From Heterorhizobium halophytocola (GTDB lineage Bacteria; Pseudomonadota; Alphaproteobacteria; Rhizobiales; Rhizobiaceae), in contig NZ_JAGGJU010000002.1 in the NCBI RefSeq assembly GCF_017873095.1, forward strand, positions 372,001 to 436,000: a DNA stretch of 64,000 bases, given 5' to 3'. Position 1 is the first letter of the stretch. Each line of letters starts with the position of its first letter. Both the position numbers and the translations under genes were made by a program. Positions 1 to 8,796 of the stretch are shown here, piece by piece. A model generated the notes under the pieces. It was given only the letters and a program-made list of their open reading frames with translations. It made no database searches and was not told where the DNA came from.

Positions 1-2586
1 GCAGTCAGCGATGCGCCGGCGGCCAAGCGCGCCGAGGATGCCGCCTATTGGGCAAAGAAGCTGCAGGACGTCGATGGTCCACCGCAACTGCCCTTTTCGA
101 AGCCGCTTTCGACCATCGGCACATCCCGCTATGCCCGGCAGAGCCTGACGATCGAGAAGGCGCGGTTTACCAGCCTGGCCCGCATCGGCGCAAGGCAGGG
201 CCTGTTCAAGAACTCCGTGTTGACAGCTGTCACCCTTGAAGTGTTGTCGCTCTGGCTGAATGAAGGCGGGCTGTGCGTCGGCCTGCCGGTGGCACCGCCG
301 GCCAATGGGGCGCTTGCCAATCGTTCCAGTTTCATCGCCGTTGCCTGGGACCGGCAGGTCGGCGACTTTGCCATGCGCGCCGCGCGGCTGCAGAGTGACG
401 TGCTTGACGGTCTCGGCCATCTCGATTTTTCCGGCGTCGACATTGCGCGTCTGTTGTTGAGCGCCCATCCCGGCGCTCTGGCGCTGCCGGTGGTGATCAC
501 CAACGGCCTGAACTGGCCAGTGGCGGCCGCCGATGCCGCCATGCAGCCTGTCCGCGGTCAGACCCAGACGCCGCAAGTGGCAATCGACATTCGCTTCGGC
601 CACGATCCGCATGGCAATCTGGTGTTCGACGTCGATTATGCGCGCGCCGCGATCGGGGCCGATATCGTCGGCGACCTGCTGGCGACCATCGACCGCAGCA
701 TCGCGCTCATTGTCGAGACCGACAGGCTTGAAGTCAGCCCGCTAGAGGTGGTCGATCTCGACCATTACCGGCTGAACGGCGCGCCCACCGATTTCACGTG
801 CGATCCGTTTCTGGCAAGGATTGCCGGTAATCTTTTCGACGGAACCCGGCAAGGCACGGCGCTGATCACGGGTGCGCGGCGGATGTCCTACGCCGAACTC
901 GGGCAATCGGTCGGCCGGGCCATGGCCGGGTTGACGGCTTTGGGGATCGGTACCGGCAAGGTGGTGGCAGTCTGCCTGCCGCGCGGGCCGGAACATACGG
1001 CTGTGACGCTGGCGACCGCGCTGATCGGTGGCATCTGGGTGCCGATCGATGCCGGTTCACCGCCCGACCGGCTCGATTATCTCCTGCGAAATTGCCAGCC
1101 GGACCTGATCGTTGCGGCAGGTGGGGTCACCGGCTTCGAGACGGTCGAGCCCGCACGATTGCTGGCAACCGACGCACCCGCCGATCCACGGGCGCTTACG
1201 GCAAGCCTTGACGATCTGTCGGCGAGCGATAAACCCGCCTATTATCTCTATACCTCCGGCACCACCGGCAAGCCGAAATGCGTGGTCGTTTCCAATAGGG
1301 CGACGGCCAATGTCATCCAGAGCACGCTTGGCGAATGGGCGGTGACGCCCGATGACGTGTTCATCTCTGTGACGCCGCTGCATCACGACATGTCGGTGTT
1401 CGACGTCTTCGGTTGCCTGACGGCCGGGGCGACGCTGGTCCTGCCGGAGGCGGGCGAGGAAAAGGATGCGATCCGCTGGAACCGGCTTGTGGCGGAGCAC
1501 GGGGTGACGATCTGGTGCTCGGTGCCGGCCATCCTGGAGATGCTGCTTGCCTGCCGGCAGGGCGATACGTTGAAAACGCTGCGCCTCGTTGCGCAAGGGG
1601 GCGATTACATCAAGCCGGGCGTGATCGAGACACTGCGGCAGAGCGATTCCGGTCTGCGGCTGATATCGCTTGGCGGACCGACGGAAACGACGATCTGGAG
1701 CATCTGGCACGAGATCGGCGACGCCGATGGCGCGGCAATCCCCTATGGCCACCCCTTGCCGGCAAACCGCTATTTCATTCTCGACGAGAAAGGCTGCCAT
1801 TGCCCGACCGGCGTGACGGGGCGCATTCACACCGAGGGCGTCAATGTCGCGATCGGCTATCTGGAAGACGGTGCGGTGACGCAGACCGATTTCGTCATGG
1901 TCCGCGATCCTGACGGCCAGGATGTGCGCGCCTTTCGCACCGGCGATCGCGGCTTCTATCGCGCGGACGGGAAGATCGTCTTTGCAAGCCGCGTCAACGG
2001 CTATGTCAAGGTGCGGGGCGTGCGGGTATCGCTGCCGGATATCGAAAACGAATTCGCGAAACATCCTGCGATCAGCCGGGTGCTGGTGGTCGATTACGGC
2101 GTCGAACAGCATGGCGAGGCCGCGATCGGGGTGCTTTACGTGGCACGATCGGATGTCGGCCTTTCCACTGCGGATCTGCGCGGCTTTGCCCGGCGGCACC
2201 TGCCGGAATCCCATGTGCCCGGTCGCTTTCTGGCCGTCGACGACCTGCCGCTGTCGGCCAATGGCAAGCCGGACCGCAAGCGCGCCCGGTCCTTGTTGAC
2301 GCAGGCGCGCGACGAAGCGGCCGCAAGGCCGGTGACGCACGCCGTCAGGCCGGAGCAGACGGGCGCGCGGCAGGTGCTCGATATCTATCTTGGTGTGCTC
2401 GGCAAGCAGGACGCCGGTTGCGACGACGGCGCGGATTTCCTGTCGCTCGGGCTTTTGCCGTCGCACCTGAAACGTATATCGACCCGGCTGCATGAGGAGC
2501 TCGGACTGGCGCTTTCGCCGCAACAGCTGCTGCGGTGCCGCAATGTTGCAGAGGTGCAAGCGCTGCTGCCGGCCGCGCCCGGCTGA
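1..2586 (+). CDS. NRPS fragment: Cy domain, adenylation domain, degenerate carrier domain (N-terminus cut by window edge)
   Basis: The reading frame is open from base 1, so the start lies outside the window; 861 residues are visible. Residues 1-240 look like the C-terminal half of a heterocyclization (Cy) domain, with the YW..KL, PVV.TNGL and QTPQV signatures. Residues about 265-750 are an adenylation domain with A3 ([11 protein letters not shown]), A5 ([10 protein letters not shown]), A7 (FRTGDRGFY), A8 ([10 protein letters not shown]) and A10 ([10 protein letters not shown]). A Cy-A pair normally selects Cys, Ser or Thr and closes a thiazoline or oxazoline ring. Residues about 785-855 resemble a carrier domain, but the LGGDS motif reads SLGLLPSHL, with Pro where the phosphopantetheine Ser should be. 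By domain set this corresponds to the front half of VibF. Family assignment is firm; the substrate (Thr expected for agrobactin or vibriobactin) is inferred. Confidence 0.9.
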   Translation, partial: AVSDAPAAKRAEDAAYWAKKLQDVDGPPQLPFSKPLSTIGTSRYARQSLTIEKARFTSLARIGARQGLFKNSVLTAVTLEVLSLWLNEGGLCVGLPVAPPANGALANRSSFIAVAWDRQVGDFAMRAARLQSDVLDGLGHLDFSGVDIARLLLSAHPGALALPVVITNGLNWPVAAADAAMQPVRGQTQTPQVAIDIRFGHDPHGNLVFDVDYARAAIGADIVGDLLATIDRSIALIVETDRLEVSPLEVVDLDHYRLNGAPTDFTCDPFLARIAGNLFDGTRQGTALITGARRMSYAELGQSVGRAMAGLTALGIGTGKVVAVCLPRGPEHTAVTLATALIGGIWVPIDAGSPPDRLDYLLRNCQPDLIVAAGGVTGFETVEPARLLATDAPADPRALTASLDDLSASDKPAYYLYTSGTTGKPKCVVVSNRATANVIQSTLGEWAVTPDDVFISVTPLHHDMSVFDVFGCLTAGATLVLPEAGEEKDAIRWNRLVAEHGVTIWCSVPAILEMLLACRQGDTLKTLRLVAQGGDYIKPGVIETLRQSDSGLRLISLGGPTETTIWSIWHEIGDADGAAIPYGHPLPANRYFILDEKGCHCPTGVTGRIHTEGVNVAIGYLEDGAVTQTDFVMVRDPDGQDVRAFRTGDRGFYRADGKIVFASRVNGYVKVRGVRVSLPDIENEFAKHPAISRVLVVDYGVEQHGEAAIGVLYVARSDVGLSTADLRGFARRHLPESHVPGRFLAVDDLPLSANGKPDRKRARSLLTQARDEAAARPVTHAVRPEQTGARQVLDIYLGVLGKQDAGCDDGADFLSLGLLPSHLKRISTRLHEELGLALSPQQLLRCRNVAEVQALLPAAPG

Positions 2587-2666
2587 CCACGCCTCGGCTG
2601 ACGACAGCAACCGGCCCTGCCGAAGGCGGCCCCGACAGACAAGAACGAAGACCGAGGAGACACGCC

Positions 2667-4022
2667 ATGGCGCACATGGATCCGATCGCCGGCTGGATGC
2701 CGCTCACCCTGCCGCAGCTCGATTTCTGGGAGGAGTTCACCTTCCATCCCGAGGAGCCCGTCTCGACGGTCGCCCATTTCATCGATCTGCACGGCGAGAT
2801 CGACGAGGAAGCCCTCGTCGCAGCAGTTGCGCGGACCATTCGCGAGGCGGAAGTGCTGTCGGTCCGCTTTCGCGCGGGCGGGGCCGGTGAGGCCCCGTTG
2901 CAGATCTGCGACCCCGACCATGCGCCCACCGCGGAGGTTTTCGATCTGCGGGCCGAGCCTGACCCGATGGCCGAGGCGCAGCGGCGGATGGAGGCCGATG
3001 TGGCACGGCCCCTCGACCTCAGGCAGGACCGCCTGTCGGCGCAGGCGCTCTATCGGCTCTCCGATGGCCGCTATCTCTGGTATATCCGCGCCCATCACAT
3101 CATCGTTGATGGTTATGGGCTGGCGCTGATCGAACAGCGCTGCGGCCAGCTCTACAGCCATTATCGCGGCAAGGGTGAGGCGGGGCATGCCTTCCACCCG
3201 TTCGCCCGCTTCCTTGCCGAGGAAGAGGCCTACCGCCACAGCGCCCGTTTCGACGCCGATCAGGCTTTCTGGCGGGATTATCTCGATATGACCGCGGATC
3301 TGCCGGTGCTTGCCAAGGATTGCGAGGACTATGGCGGTGGCGGATTGCATGGCGATGCGACGCTGCCCGCAACACTTGCCGAGGGGCTGCAGGCCACATC
3401 GAAGAGGCTCGGCATCGGCTGGCCGGATTTGCTGGTGCTGGTCAGCGGTCTTTATCTCTTCCACCATATGCCGCGCCAGACGACCGGGAATGGCCGCGAG
3501 GTCGTCAGCCTCTGGCTGCCGTTCATGAGCCGCTGGGGCAGTGTCGGCGCCCATATGCCGGCGATGCTGGTCAATATCCTGCCCTTCCATCTGGGCGTCG
3601 AGGCCGGCGAGACGGTCGGTGGTTTCCTGAAGCGTTCGGCGGCGGCGCTACGCCGGCAGCGATTGCATGGCCGCTACCGGATCGAACAGATCGCCGCCGA
3701 TCGCAAGGTGCCGGTGGGCAGTCGCTTCTTCTTTGCGCCGCTGATCAATGTCCTGCCGTTCAGCGCGCCGGAATTCGCCGGTCTGACGGCGCGGCGTCAC
3801 ATCCTGGCCAACGGCCCGGGCGACGGCTTCAACCTGACCTTCCGCGGCGAAGATGACGGTCGCAACCTCACTTTGCATCTGGACGGTGATACGGCGCTGA
3901 TGGCGGCGGGGGATTTCGAGCGGCACAGGCAGGCACTGCCGGAGTTCATCCAGGCCGTGCTGGCGCCGTCGGCGCAGGAATTGCCGGTCGCAGGAGTGGT
4001 GGAGAAGATCGTCGGCGGCTGA
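2667..4022 (+). CDS. free-standing NRPS condensation-domain protein, VibH-like
   Basis: A 451-residue single condensation domain. The intact active-site motif HHIIVDG lies near residues 142-148. I chose the ATG at 2667 because GAGGAGA sits 6 bases before it; the frame is open further upstream without a ribosome site. Stand-alone C domains such as VibH form an amide between an aryl-carrier-bound 2,3-dihydroxybenzoyl group and a soluble polyamine. That role fits here because an aryl-carrier protein, a Cy-A protein and a C-PCP-C protein are adjacent. It follows the Cy-A gene on the same strand by 80 bases and converges on the C-PCP-C gene. Polyamine as acceptor is inference; acceptor specificity cannot be read from the motif. 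Confidence 0.85.
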   Translation: MAHMDPIAGWMPLTLPQLDFWEEFTFHPEEPVSTVAHFIDLHGEIDEEALVAAVARTIREAEVLSVRFRAGGAGEAPLQICDPDHAPTAEVFDLRAEPDPMAEAQRRMEADVARPLDLRQDRLSAQALYRLSDGRYLWYIRAHHIIVDGYGLALIEQRCGQLYSHYRGKGEAGHAFHPFARFLAEEEAYRHSARFDADQAFWRDYLDMTADLPVLAKDCEDYGGGGLHGDATLPATLAEGLQATSKRLGIGWPDLLVLVSGLYLFHHMPRQTTGNGREVVSLWLPFMSRWGSVGAHMPAMLVNILPFHLGVEAGETVGGFLKRSAAALRRQRLHGRYRIEQIAADRKVPVGSRFFFAPLINVLPFSAPEFAGLTARRHILANGPGDGFNLTFRGEDDGRNLTLHLDGDTALMAAGDFERHRQALPEFIQAVLAPSAQELPVAGVVEKIVGG

Positions 4023-4054
4023 CGATCTTCTGCGTCCGGTCGGCCATCTGCAGG

Positions 4055-4090
4055 AGGAAGCCCCGCATTGTCGCTATGCCGGGCTTCCTG
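4055..4090. terminator. bidirectional terminator-like hairpin between convergent NRPS genes
   Basis: Perfect 9-base arms AGGAAGCCC and GGGCTTCCT lie in the 92-base gap between the converging genes ending at 4022 and 4115. There is no long T run on either side, so it is a candidate intrinsic terminator only. Coordinates are accurate to a few bases. Confidence 0.5.
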
Positions 4091-4114
4091 TCTGTCCGTT
4101 CGCGGCCGAACATG

Positions 4115-7024
4115 TCAGACGAGTTCGCGCAATGGCCGGTTAGAAGCATCCGGTTCGGCGAAGCGGGCGAAGGTTGCGCTGGTGACCGCCCGGATGCGCT
4201 CCACCTGGTCCGGCCCGTAATGTTCGGTGCGATAGCTCATCAGCACGCGGATCGCGCGCTCGCCGGCGATCATTTCCTCCATCACCTCGAATTGCAGGCC
4301 GAGCAGGGATTCGTGCTTGTCCGGGTCGACCTGGCGGAATTCGATCGGTTGGCCGTCGGGGCCGGGCAGGGCGCCGTTCAGCTTGTTCTTCGCATGGATC
4401 TGGATGAACAGTTCGAACAGATGATCGCGGCCGGGCGTCAAGCCGAGCGCTTCCTCGACCAGATCGATCGGGATGTCGCTATGCGGCATCGAGCCGTTGA
4501 TGGTGTCCTTCACCGAGGTGACCAGCGCGCCGACGGTCATCGTCCCGTTCATCCGCAGGCGATGGGCGACAACGGTGGTGAAATAGCCGATCGTGTCGAA
4601 ATAGGCGGGGTCGGTGCGGCCGGAGGCAGAGGTGCCGACCACGAGATCGTCAATATCGCCGACCGACCGCAGCGAGGCGGCGATCGCGGCATAGACGATG
4701 TTGAACAGCGAGGCGCTGTTTTGCCGAGCCAGCCTGTAAAGGCCATCGGACACCGATGGTTCCAGCTTGAACTCGACCCAGCCGCCGGCGGGCGACGTGT
4801 CGGTTTCGGCCGGCGCTGGCGAGATTTCGGGTGCGGCAATGCCGAGCGTGCGTGGCGCATCGACCAGCATCGCGGTCCAATAGGAGAGATGCGCCGGATC
4901 GACGCCGGCTGCGGCCTGGGTACGGGCAAATTCGTGGAAGGGTGCCGGGCTGCTGCTCCATTGCGGGGCCTGGCCACGAATGCGGGCACGATAGGCTTCG
5001 GCAAGCTCGTCCATCATCAGGTTCACCGACCATTCGTCGAGCACGATGTGGTGGAACAGGAAGGACAGGGTCTGCCGGCCGGTTTCCGCGTCTTTCAGGA
5101 AGCGCAGGCGGATCGGCAGTTCCGTTGCCAGATCGAACCGGTAACCGGCTTCCGACTGACGGGTGACGCCAATACTGTCCGCGCTGCCCCAGAACCATGT
5201 GTAGCGGGACAGGTCGTGCATCGGCACGACGCTCTGCATCACGCTATCCCCATGCGCTGCAAAACAGGTGCGCAGGCCCGGATGCCGCTCGATGAGATCG
5301 AGGAAGGCGCATTCGAAGGCGTGCTCGTCCACCGGATCGAGGAATTCGAGGGCGAAGGGAATGTTGAAGATCTCGTTGAAGCCGAAGGCGCGATAGGCCT
5401 TCCAGAGCGACATCTGCGCCAGCGACAGCGGCGCCGTCGAAGGGCTGTCATCGGAAGCGGCTGACGTCTTGAAGGCATTGTCCGTTTCCGGCGTGACACG
5501 CGTGGCATGCCGGGCCAGTTCACCTGCAGTCGGATAGCTGAACAGGTCGTTGAAATGGATCTCGATGCCGTGATGACCAAGCAGCCGGCCGATGATCCGG
5601 GTGGCGATTAGCGAGTGGCCACCGTGATCGAAGAAGTCGTCCGTTGCGGTCATGTCGGGCGAGGCAAGCGCTTCGCGGAATTCGGCCAGGATGAGCGCGG
5701 CGATCGTGGTTGCGTCGTCGGTGCTTCCATCACGGACCGGTGCAGCCGCCGCCGGGGTGGTGGGCGAGACCTCGACGGGGCGCAGGCCCGCGCGCCGGGC
5801 AATCGTCGGGATATCCGTCACGCCGGCGAGGAAGGCGAGAAAGCGTTCCAGAAGCATGCCGCCCGCATGCCGCGACAAGACATGCTCCAGGGTCAGCTCC
5901 AGCGCGATATCTCCCTGCGGCGTCATGCCGGCACCGAGGGTGAGGCCGGCCAAGGGATCACGTATCGGCAGCGCAAGCCTTCTCAGATGCATGTCCGGCA
6001 GCTGGAAAAAGTCCGTGGGGTCGGAAAGAAAGGTAACGGTGGCGACGGGCGGGGCCGCTGGTGCGGTGAGCTTGCCATCCCGGCGCGCGATGATCTCGGC
6101 CTCTGCAGCGTCGATGGCCAGATCCGAAGACAGAGTGACATGCACGGTCTCGTCGGCAGCTGACATGACGCCCGGCTCGCCGAGATGGCGGGTGGGGTGG
6201 CGCGGGAGGGCGATCGTCACCGGCTGGCCGTCGCCAAGACCTGCGAGAAACAGCCCGAAGCGGGCGGCGAGCCTGGCCAGAAGATCGCCCGGAGCGGGTG
6301 GCTGGTCCGTCGCGGTCAGCAGCCGTGCAGGCAGGGTTGCGCTGAAGCGATGGGCCTGGGGATGGGCCGGTGGTCTTGTCGGATCGATGCCCTCGTCGAG
6401 CGGCAGGACGGGGCCGACGGCTGTCGGACGCTGCAACCAGGCAAGCGAAGACGGCGGGGCGGATGCGGCAGGGATCGACAGGATCCTGCGGTCCGGCGGG
6501 GCGATTGGCCGGGCGGCATAGGCATCGGCGATCCCGGCAAGTATGGCTTCGACCGGGCAGCTTTCGTCGAGCAGGCGGTGGATCAGCAGCGCCATCACGG
6601 TCTCGCCCTCGCTGAGGATCAGCAAGGCCTCGAAGGGCGGATCCTGCTCCGCATCGAAGGGACGGGACTGGCGATCGAGGAGAAGGGCGGTGGCGTCCGC
6701 CCGGGACTGCGCCCGCAGGATCTCGACGACGGGCGTATCGGGCTCTGCCGGCTGTCGGATCAGGTCGCCGTCCTCGCTGAAGCGGAAACGGACAGTGAGG
6801 GCCGGCCAGCTGTCTGTGAGGCGGGTGATGGCCGCCGACAGCCGGGCGATGTCGCAGAGCCCGCTCAGTTGATAGGACAGCAGGCGCCTGAAGATCGTCT
6901 CGGGCTGCTGCAGCTGGGAAAGCCAGATGTGCTCCTCATATTCGCTCGGGCGCTGGCCGCTACCCGGCTCGGCACCAGGCAATCGGTCGTCCTGCGCAGC
7001 ACTGCGCGTGGCGTTCAGGGGCAT
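4115..7024 (-). CDS. NRPS protein with C-PCP-C architecture, C-terminal half of VibF-like
   Basis: A 969-residue protein without an adenylation domain. Residues about 25-430 form a condensation-type domain whose HHxxxDG motif is degenerate (HRLLDES, H149 to D153), so this first C domain is probably inactive. A carrier domain follows with a proper GGHSL motif near residue 467. Residues about 530-960 are a second C domain with HHIVLDEW near 657. C-PCP-C is the order found after the A domain in VibF, whose internal C1 domain is also reported to be dispensable. The carrier would therefore have to be loaded in trans by the A domain encoded at 1-2586. It is the third gene of a minus-strand operon after the reductase and aryl-carrier genes. 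Confidence 0.85.
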   Translation of the reverse strand: MPLNATRSAAQDDRLPGAEPGSGQRPSEYEEHIWLSQLQQPETIFRRLLSYQLSGLCDIARLSAAITRLTDSWPALTVRFRFSEDGDLIRQPAEPDTPVVEILRAQSRADATALLLDRQSRPFDAEQDPPFEALLILSEGETVMALLIHRLLDESCPVEAILAGIADAYAARPIAPPDRRILSIPAASAPPSSLAWLQRPTAVGPVLPLDEGIDPTRPPAHPQAHRFSATLPARLLTATDQPPAPGDLLARLAARFGLFLAGLGDGQPVTIALPRHPTRHLGEPGVMSAADETVHVTLSSDLAIDAAEAEIIARRDGKLTAPAAPPVATVTFLSDPTDFFQLPDMHLRRLALPIRDPLAGLTLGAGMTPQGDIALELTLEHVLSRHAGGMLLERFLAFLAGVTDIPTIARRAGLRPVEVSPTTPAAAAPVRDGSTDDATTIAALILAEFREALASPDMTATDDFFDHGGHSLIATRIIGRLLGHHGIEIHFNDLFSYPTAGELARHATRVTPETDNAFKTSAASDDSPSTAPLSLAQMSLWKAYRAFGFNEIFNIPFALEFLDPVDEHAFECAFLDLIERHPGLRTCFAAHGDSVMQSVVPMHDLSRYTWFWGSADSIGVTRQSEAGYRFDLATELPIRLRFLKDAETGRQTLSFLFHHIVLDEWSVNLMMDELAEAYRARIRGQAPQWSSSPAPFHEFARTQAAAGVDPAHLSYWTAMLVDAPRTLGIAAPEISPAPAETDTSPAGGWVEFKLEPSVSDGLYRLARQNSASLFNIVYAAIAASLRSVGDIDDLVVGTSASGRTDPAYFDTIGYFTTVVAHRLRMNGTMTVGALVTSVKDTINGSMPHSDIPIDLVEEALGLTPGRDHLFELFIQIHAKNKLNGALPGPDGQPIEFRQVDPDKHESLLGLQFEVMEEMIAGERAIRVLMSYRTEHYGPDQVERIRAVTSATFARFAEPDASNRPLRELV

Positions 7025-7082
7025 GTTGCACTCCTTGCAAATTCATCTTGTCTGAGCCAGTGGCGCTTGATGCGCCCGCGGG

Positions 7083-7358
7083 TCAGTCGGGCCGGGCTCG
7101 CGCCTGATCGAGCACCGTCCGCCAGGCGGCAAGCGAGGGGCGGCGGGCCAGATCGGCATAGTCGAGCCGGATGCCGGCAAGCTTCGACAGCGGCTCGATC
7201 AGGCGCAGGATCGCCAGCGAATGAAGCCCCGCCTCCATGAGGTTGGCATGCTCTGAGAGATCTTCTGCGGCGCTGTTTTCGTCGAGCACGCGGGCGAGTT
7301 CCCGCCGGAGGCTGTCCGTCAGGTCGTCGGCGCTTTGCGCAATGCCGCTGCTGTCCAT
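7083..7358 (-). CDS. free-standing aryl carrier protein
   Basis: A 91-residue carrier protein. The helix-II motif AGLHSLAIL places the phosphopantetheine Ser in the hydrophobic context typical of aryl carriers (EntB/VibB C-termini, DYGLDS) rather than peptidyl carriers, and the tail DLARRPSLAAW matches the conserved end of those domains. In vibriobactin and enterobactin systems this domain is fused to isochorismatase; here it stands alone. It would hold 2,3-dihydroxybenzoate for the condensation proteins. The start at 7358 follows the upstream stop codon by a single base (TGA-G-ATG), which implies translational coupling and rules out the longer reading frame upstream. Confidence 0.85.
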   Translation of the reverse strand: MDSSGIAQSADDLTDSLRRELARVLDENSAAEDLSEHANLMEAGLHSLAILRLIEPLSKLAGIRLDYADLARRPSLAAWRTVLDQARARPD

Positions 7359-7359
7359 C

Positions 7360-8202
7360 TCAGTCCTCGAAATGGTCATGCACGCCCTTTGCGCCTTCCC
7401 GCCAGTAGCCGGAGGCGCGCATCCATTTCGGATTGGCCTGCCTCTCGGCAATCAGCAGGCTGCGCAAGTCCTTGGCGGCCTGGGATTCGCAGCCGATCCA
7501 GGTGAAGAAATCGCCGGCAGGCAGTTCGAGTGCGGCAAGATAGGCAGCCAGCCTCTGACCGCCGGCGGCACTGGCCGGCGCGCGCTCGACCCAGTGAATG
7601 GCAGCATCGGCCCTGGTCTCGATGGCGATCCGGTCGTCCTGTCCATCGATCTCGATCAAGGCGACGGCCCTGGTCCCCTCGGGCAGTTCCTCCAGCCGCC
7701 GCGCCAGGGCCGGAAGACCGGTTTCGTCGGCGATCAGCAGATGCCAGTCGAAGGCGAGGGGCACGACGAAGGAGCCGCGCGGTCCGGCGATCCAGGCGCT
7801 GTCGCCGGGCCTTGCCGCGCGGGCCCAGTTGCTGGCCGGGCCCTGGTGCGTGATGGCGAAATCGATTGCCAGTTCGCCGGCCTCCGGGTCGTGGTTGCGC
7901 GGGGTGAAGTCTCTGGCGGTCGGGCGTGGTCCGTCCTCTGGAAATTCCAGGCCATTGGGGCCGACGATCGGAAGATGTATTTCCCCCTCGCCCTCGGCGG
8001 GGAAGAACATCTTGACGTGGTCGTCGAAGCCGAGGCTTGCAAAACCCTCCAGCTCTTCGCCGGTCAGCACGATGCGCAGCATGGATCGGCTGAGCGTCTC
8101 GACGCGTGCGACGGTCAGTTGCCGCAGGCGCACGGGATGGCGGTGGCGTGTGGGCATGCGCTCAGGGGGCAGGGTGGTTGCGATGGTCTGCTGGATTGTC
8201 AT
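7360..8202 (-). CDS. siderophore-interacting protein, FAD-dependent ferric-siderophore reductase (ViuB family)
   Basis: A 280-residue FAD/NAD(P)-binding reductase-like protein. The N-terminal barrel ends in a flavin-binding stretch (around HVKMFFP), and the C-terminal half carries the SIP-family signatures ADETGLPA, FTWIGCES and GYWREG. Family members such as ViuB and YqjH reduce or release iron from catecholate siderophores in the cytoplasm. I chose the ATG at 8202 because family similarity begins a few residues later (HPVRLRQLTVARVE); the frame extends upstream but that part does not look like protein. It heads the operon with the aryl carrier and C-PCP-C genes and is divergent from the TonB receptor across a 594-base region. 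Confidence 0.88.
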   Translation of the reverse strand: MTIQQTIATTLPPERMPTRHRHPVRLRQLTVARVETLSRSMLRIVLTGEELEGFASLGFDDHVKMFFPAEGEGEIHLPIVGPNGLEFPEDGPRPTARDFTPRNHDPEAGELAIDFAITHQGPASNWARAARPGDSAWIAGPRGSFVVPLAFDWHLLIADETGLPALARRLEELPEGTRAVALIEIDGQDDRIAIETRADAAIHWVERAPASAAGGQRLAAYLAALELPAGDFFTWIGCESQAAKDLRSLLIAERQANPKWMRASGYWREGAKGVHDHFED

Positions 8203-8353
8203 CAGGAAACTCGTCTGGTCCTTGGTCTCATGGAGCCGTCGCGGCGCCAGGTCTTTTGGGGCAACGGCTGGAACGGCGCAACCGCGCCCGGTTGCATTTG
8301 CCTCGGCGTGCAATCGCGCAAACCATAGCAAGCGTTTTCCGACGTCGCAATAT

Positions 8354-8376
8354 AACTTGTCTGAAATAATCAAGTT
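8354..8376. promoter_or_regulatory. inverted repeat, candidate iron-regulator operator
   Basis: Perfect 6-base arms AACTTG and CAAGTT are separated by 11 bases in an AT-rich stretch, 152 bases upstream of the reductase start. The arm sequence recurs as part of TCAAGTTTG near the receptor gene. The regulator is unknown. Confidence 0.4.
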
Positions 8377-8745
8377 TGTTGACGCGCGAAAAAGATCATG
8401 CCAAAGTTCGATGGTGTCGGATGCGGTATGCGGCTGCGCGATGTGCGTGATGCTATTTCGGGTTGTGTGGCCGGTATTGTGCTTTGCGGACGCCCGGCCG
8501 AGGCCGTTTTGCCCTGCGCCTCTTGATGTCGCGGGACGTCGGGGCAAGCTATCTATCTGTTAAGTATATCTAATGGCTCACCTCTGCGAGATGGAAGACG
8601 CTTTTAATGGCGCACCTGAACGGGCTGACACATGGCCTTCGTGATTATTCTGTGGCAGAAAAGCTACGCTTCGCGTGCAACCAAGGCGATAGTCGTGCCC
8701 TGTGGTTGACAGCGCCAAATAAATGTTGATTCCCTCACTCAAGTT

Positions 8746-8757
8746 TGACTCGCGTCA
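8746..8757. promoter_or_regulatory. short palindrome TGACTCGCGTCA upstream of the receptor gene
   Basis: TGAC-TCGC-GTCA is symmetric in its outer four bases and sits 39 bases before the receptor start, directly after a second copy of TCAAGTTTG. The position fits an operator overlapping the promoter or leader; the binding protein is unknown. Confidence 0.35.
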
Positions 8758-8796
8758 TCCCGTGTCGCGGTCATCTGTTTCAGCAAGGGGGACTTC

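Larger units (their letters stand above)
8203..8796. promoter_or_regulatory. 594-base divergent control region between siderophore reductase and receptor
   Basis: No gene of convincing length lies here. It must hold the promoters of both divergent iron-uptake units. Two symmetric elements stand out and are listed separately: an AACTTG-N11-CAAGTT repeat at 8354-8376 and TGACTCGCGTCA at 8746-8757. The string TCAAGTTTG occurs at both places (8370-8378 and 8739-8747). I did not find a convincing classical Fur box, Irr box or RirA-type TGA-N9-TCA element by eye. Confidence 0.5.

Noticed and set aside
4076..7240. Plus-strand frames opposite the C-PCP-C gene
   Set aside because: No domains, whereas the minus strand shows two condensation domains and a carrier.
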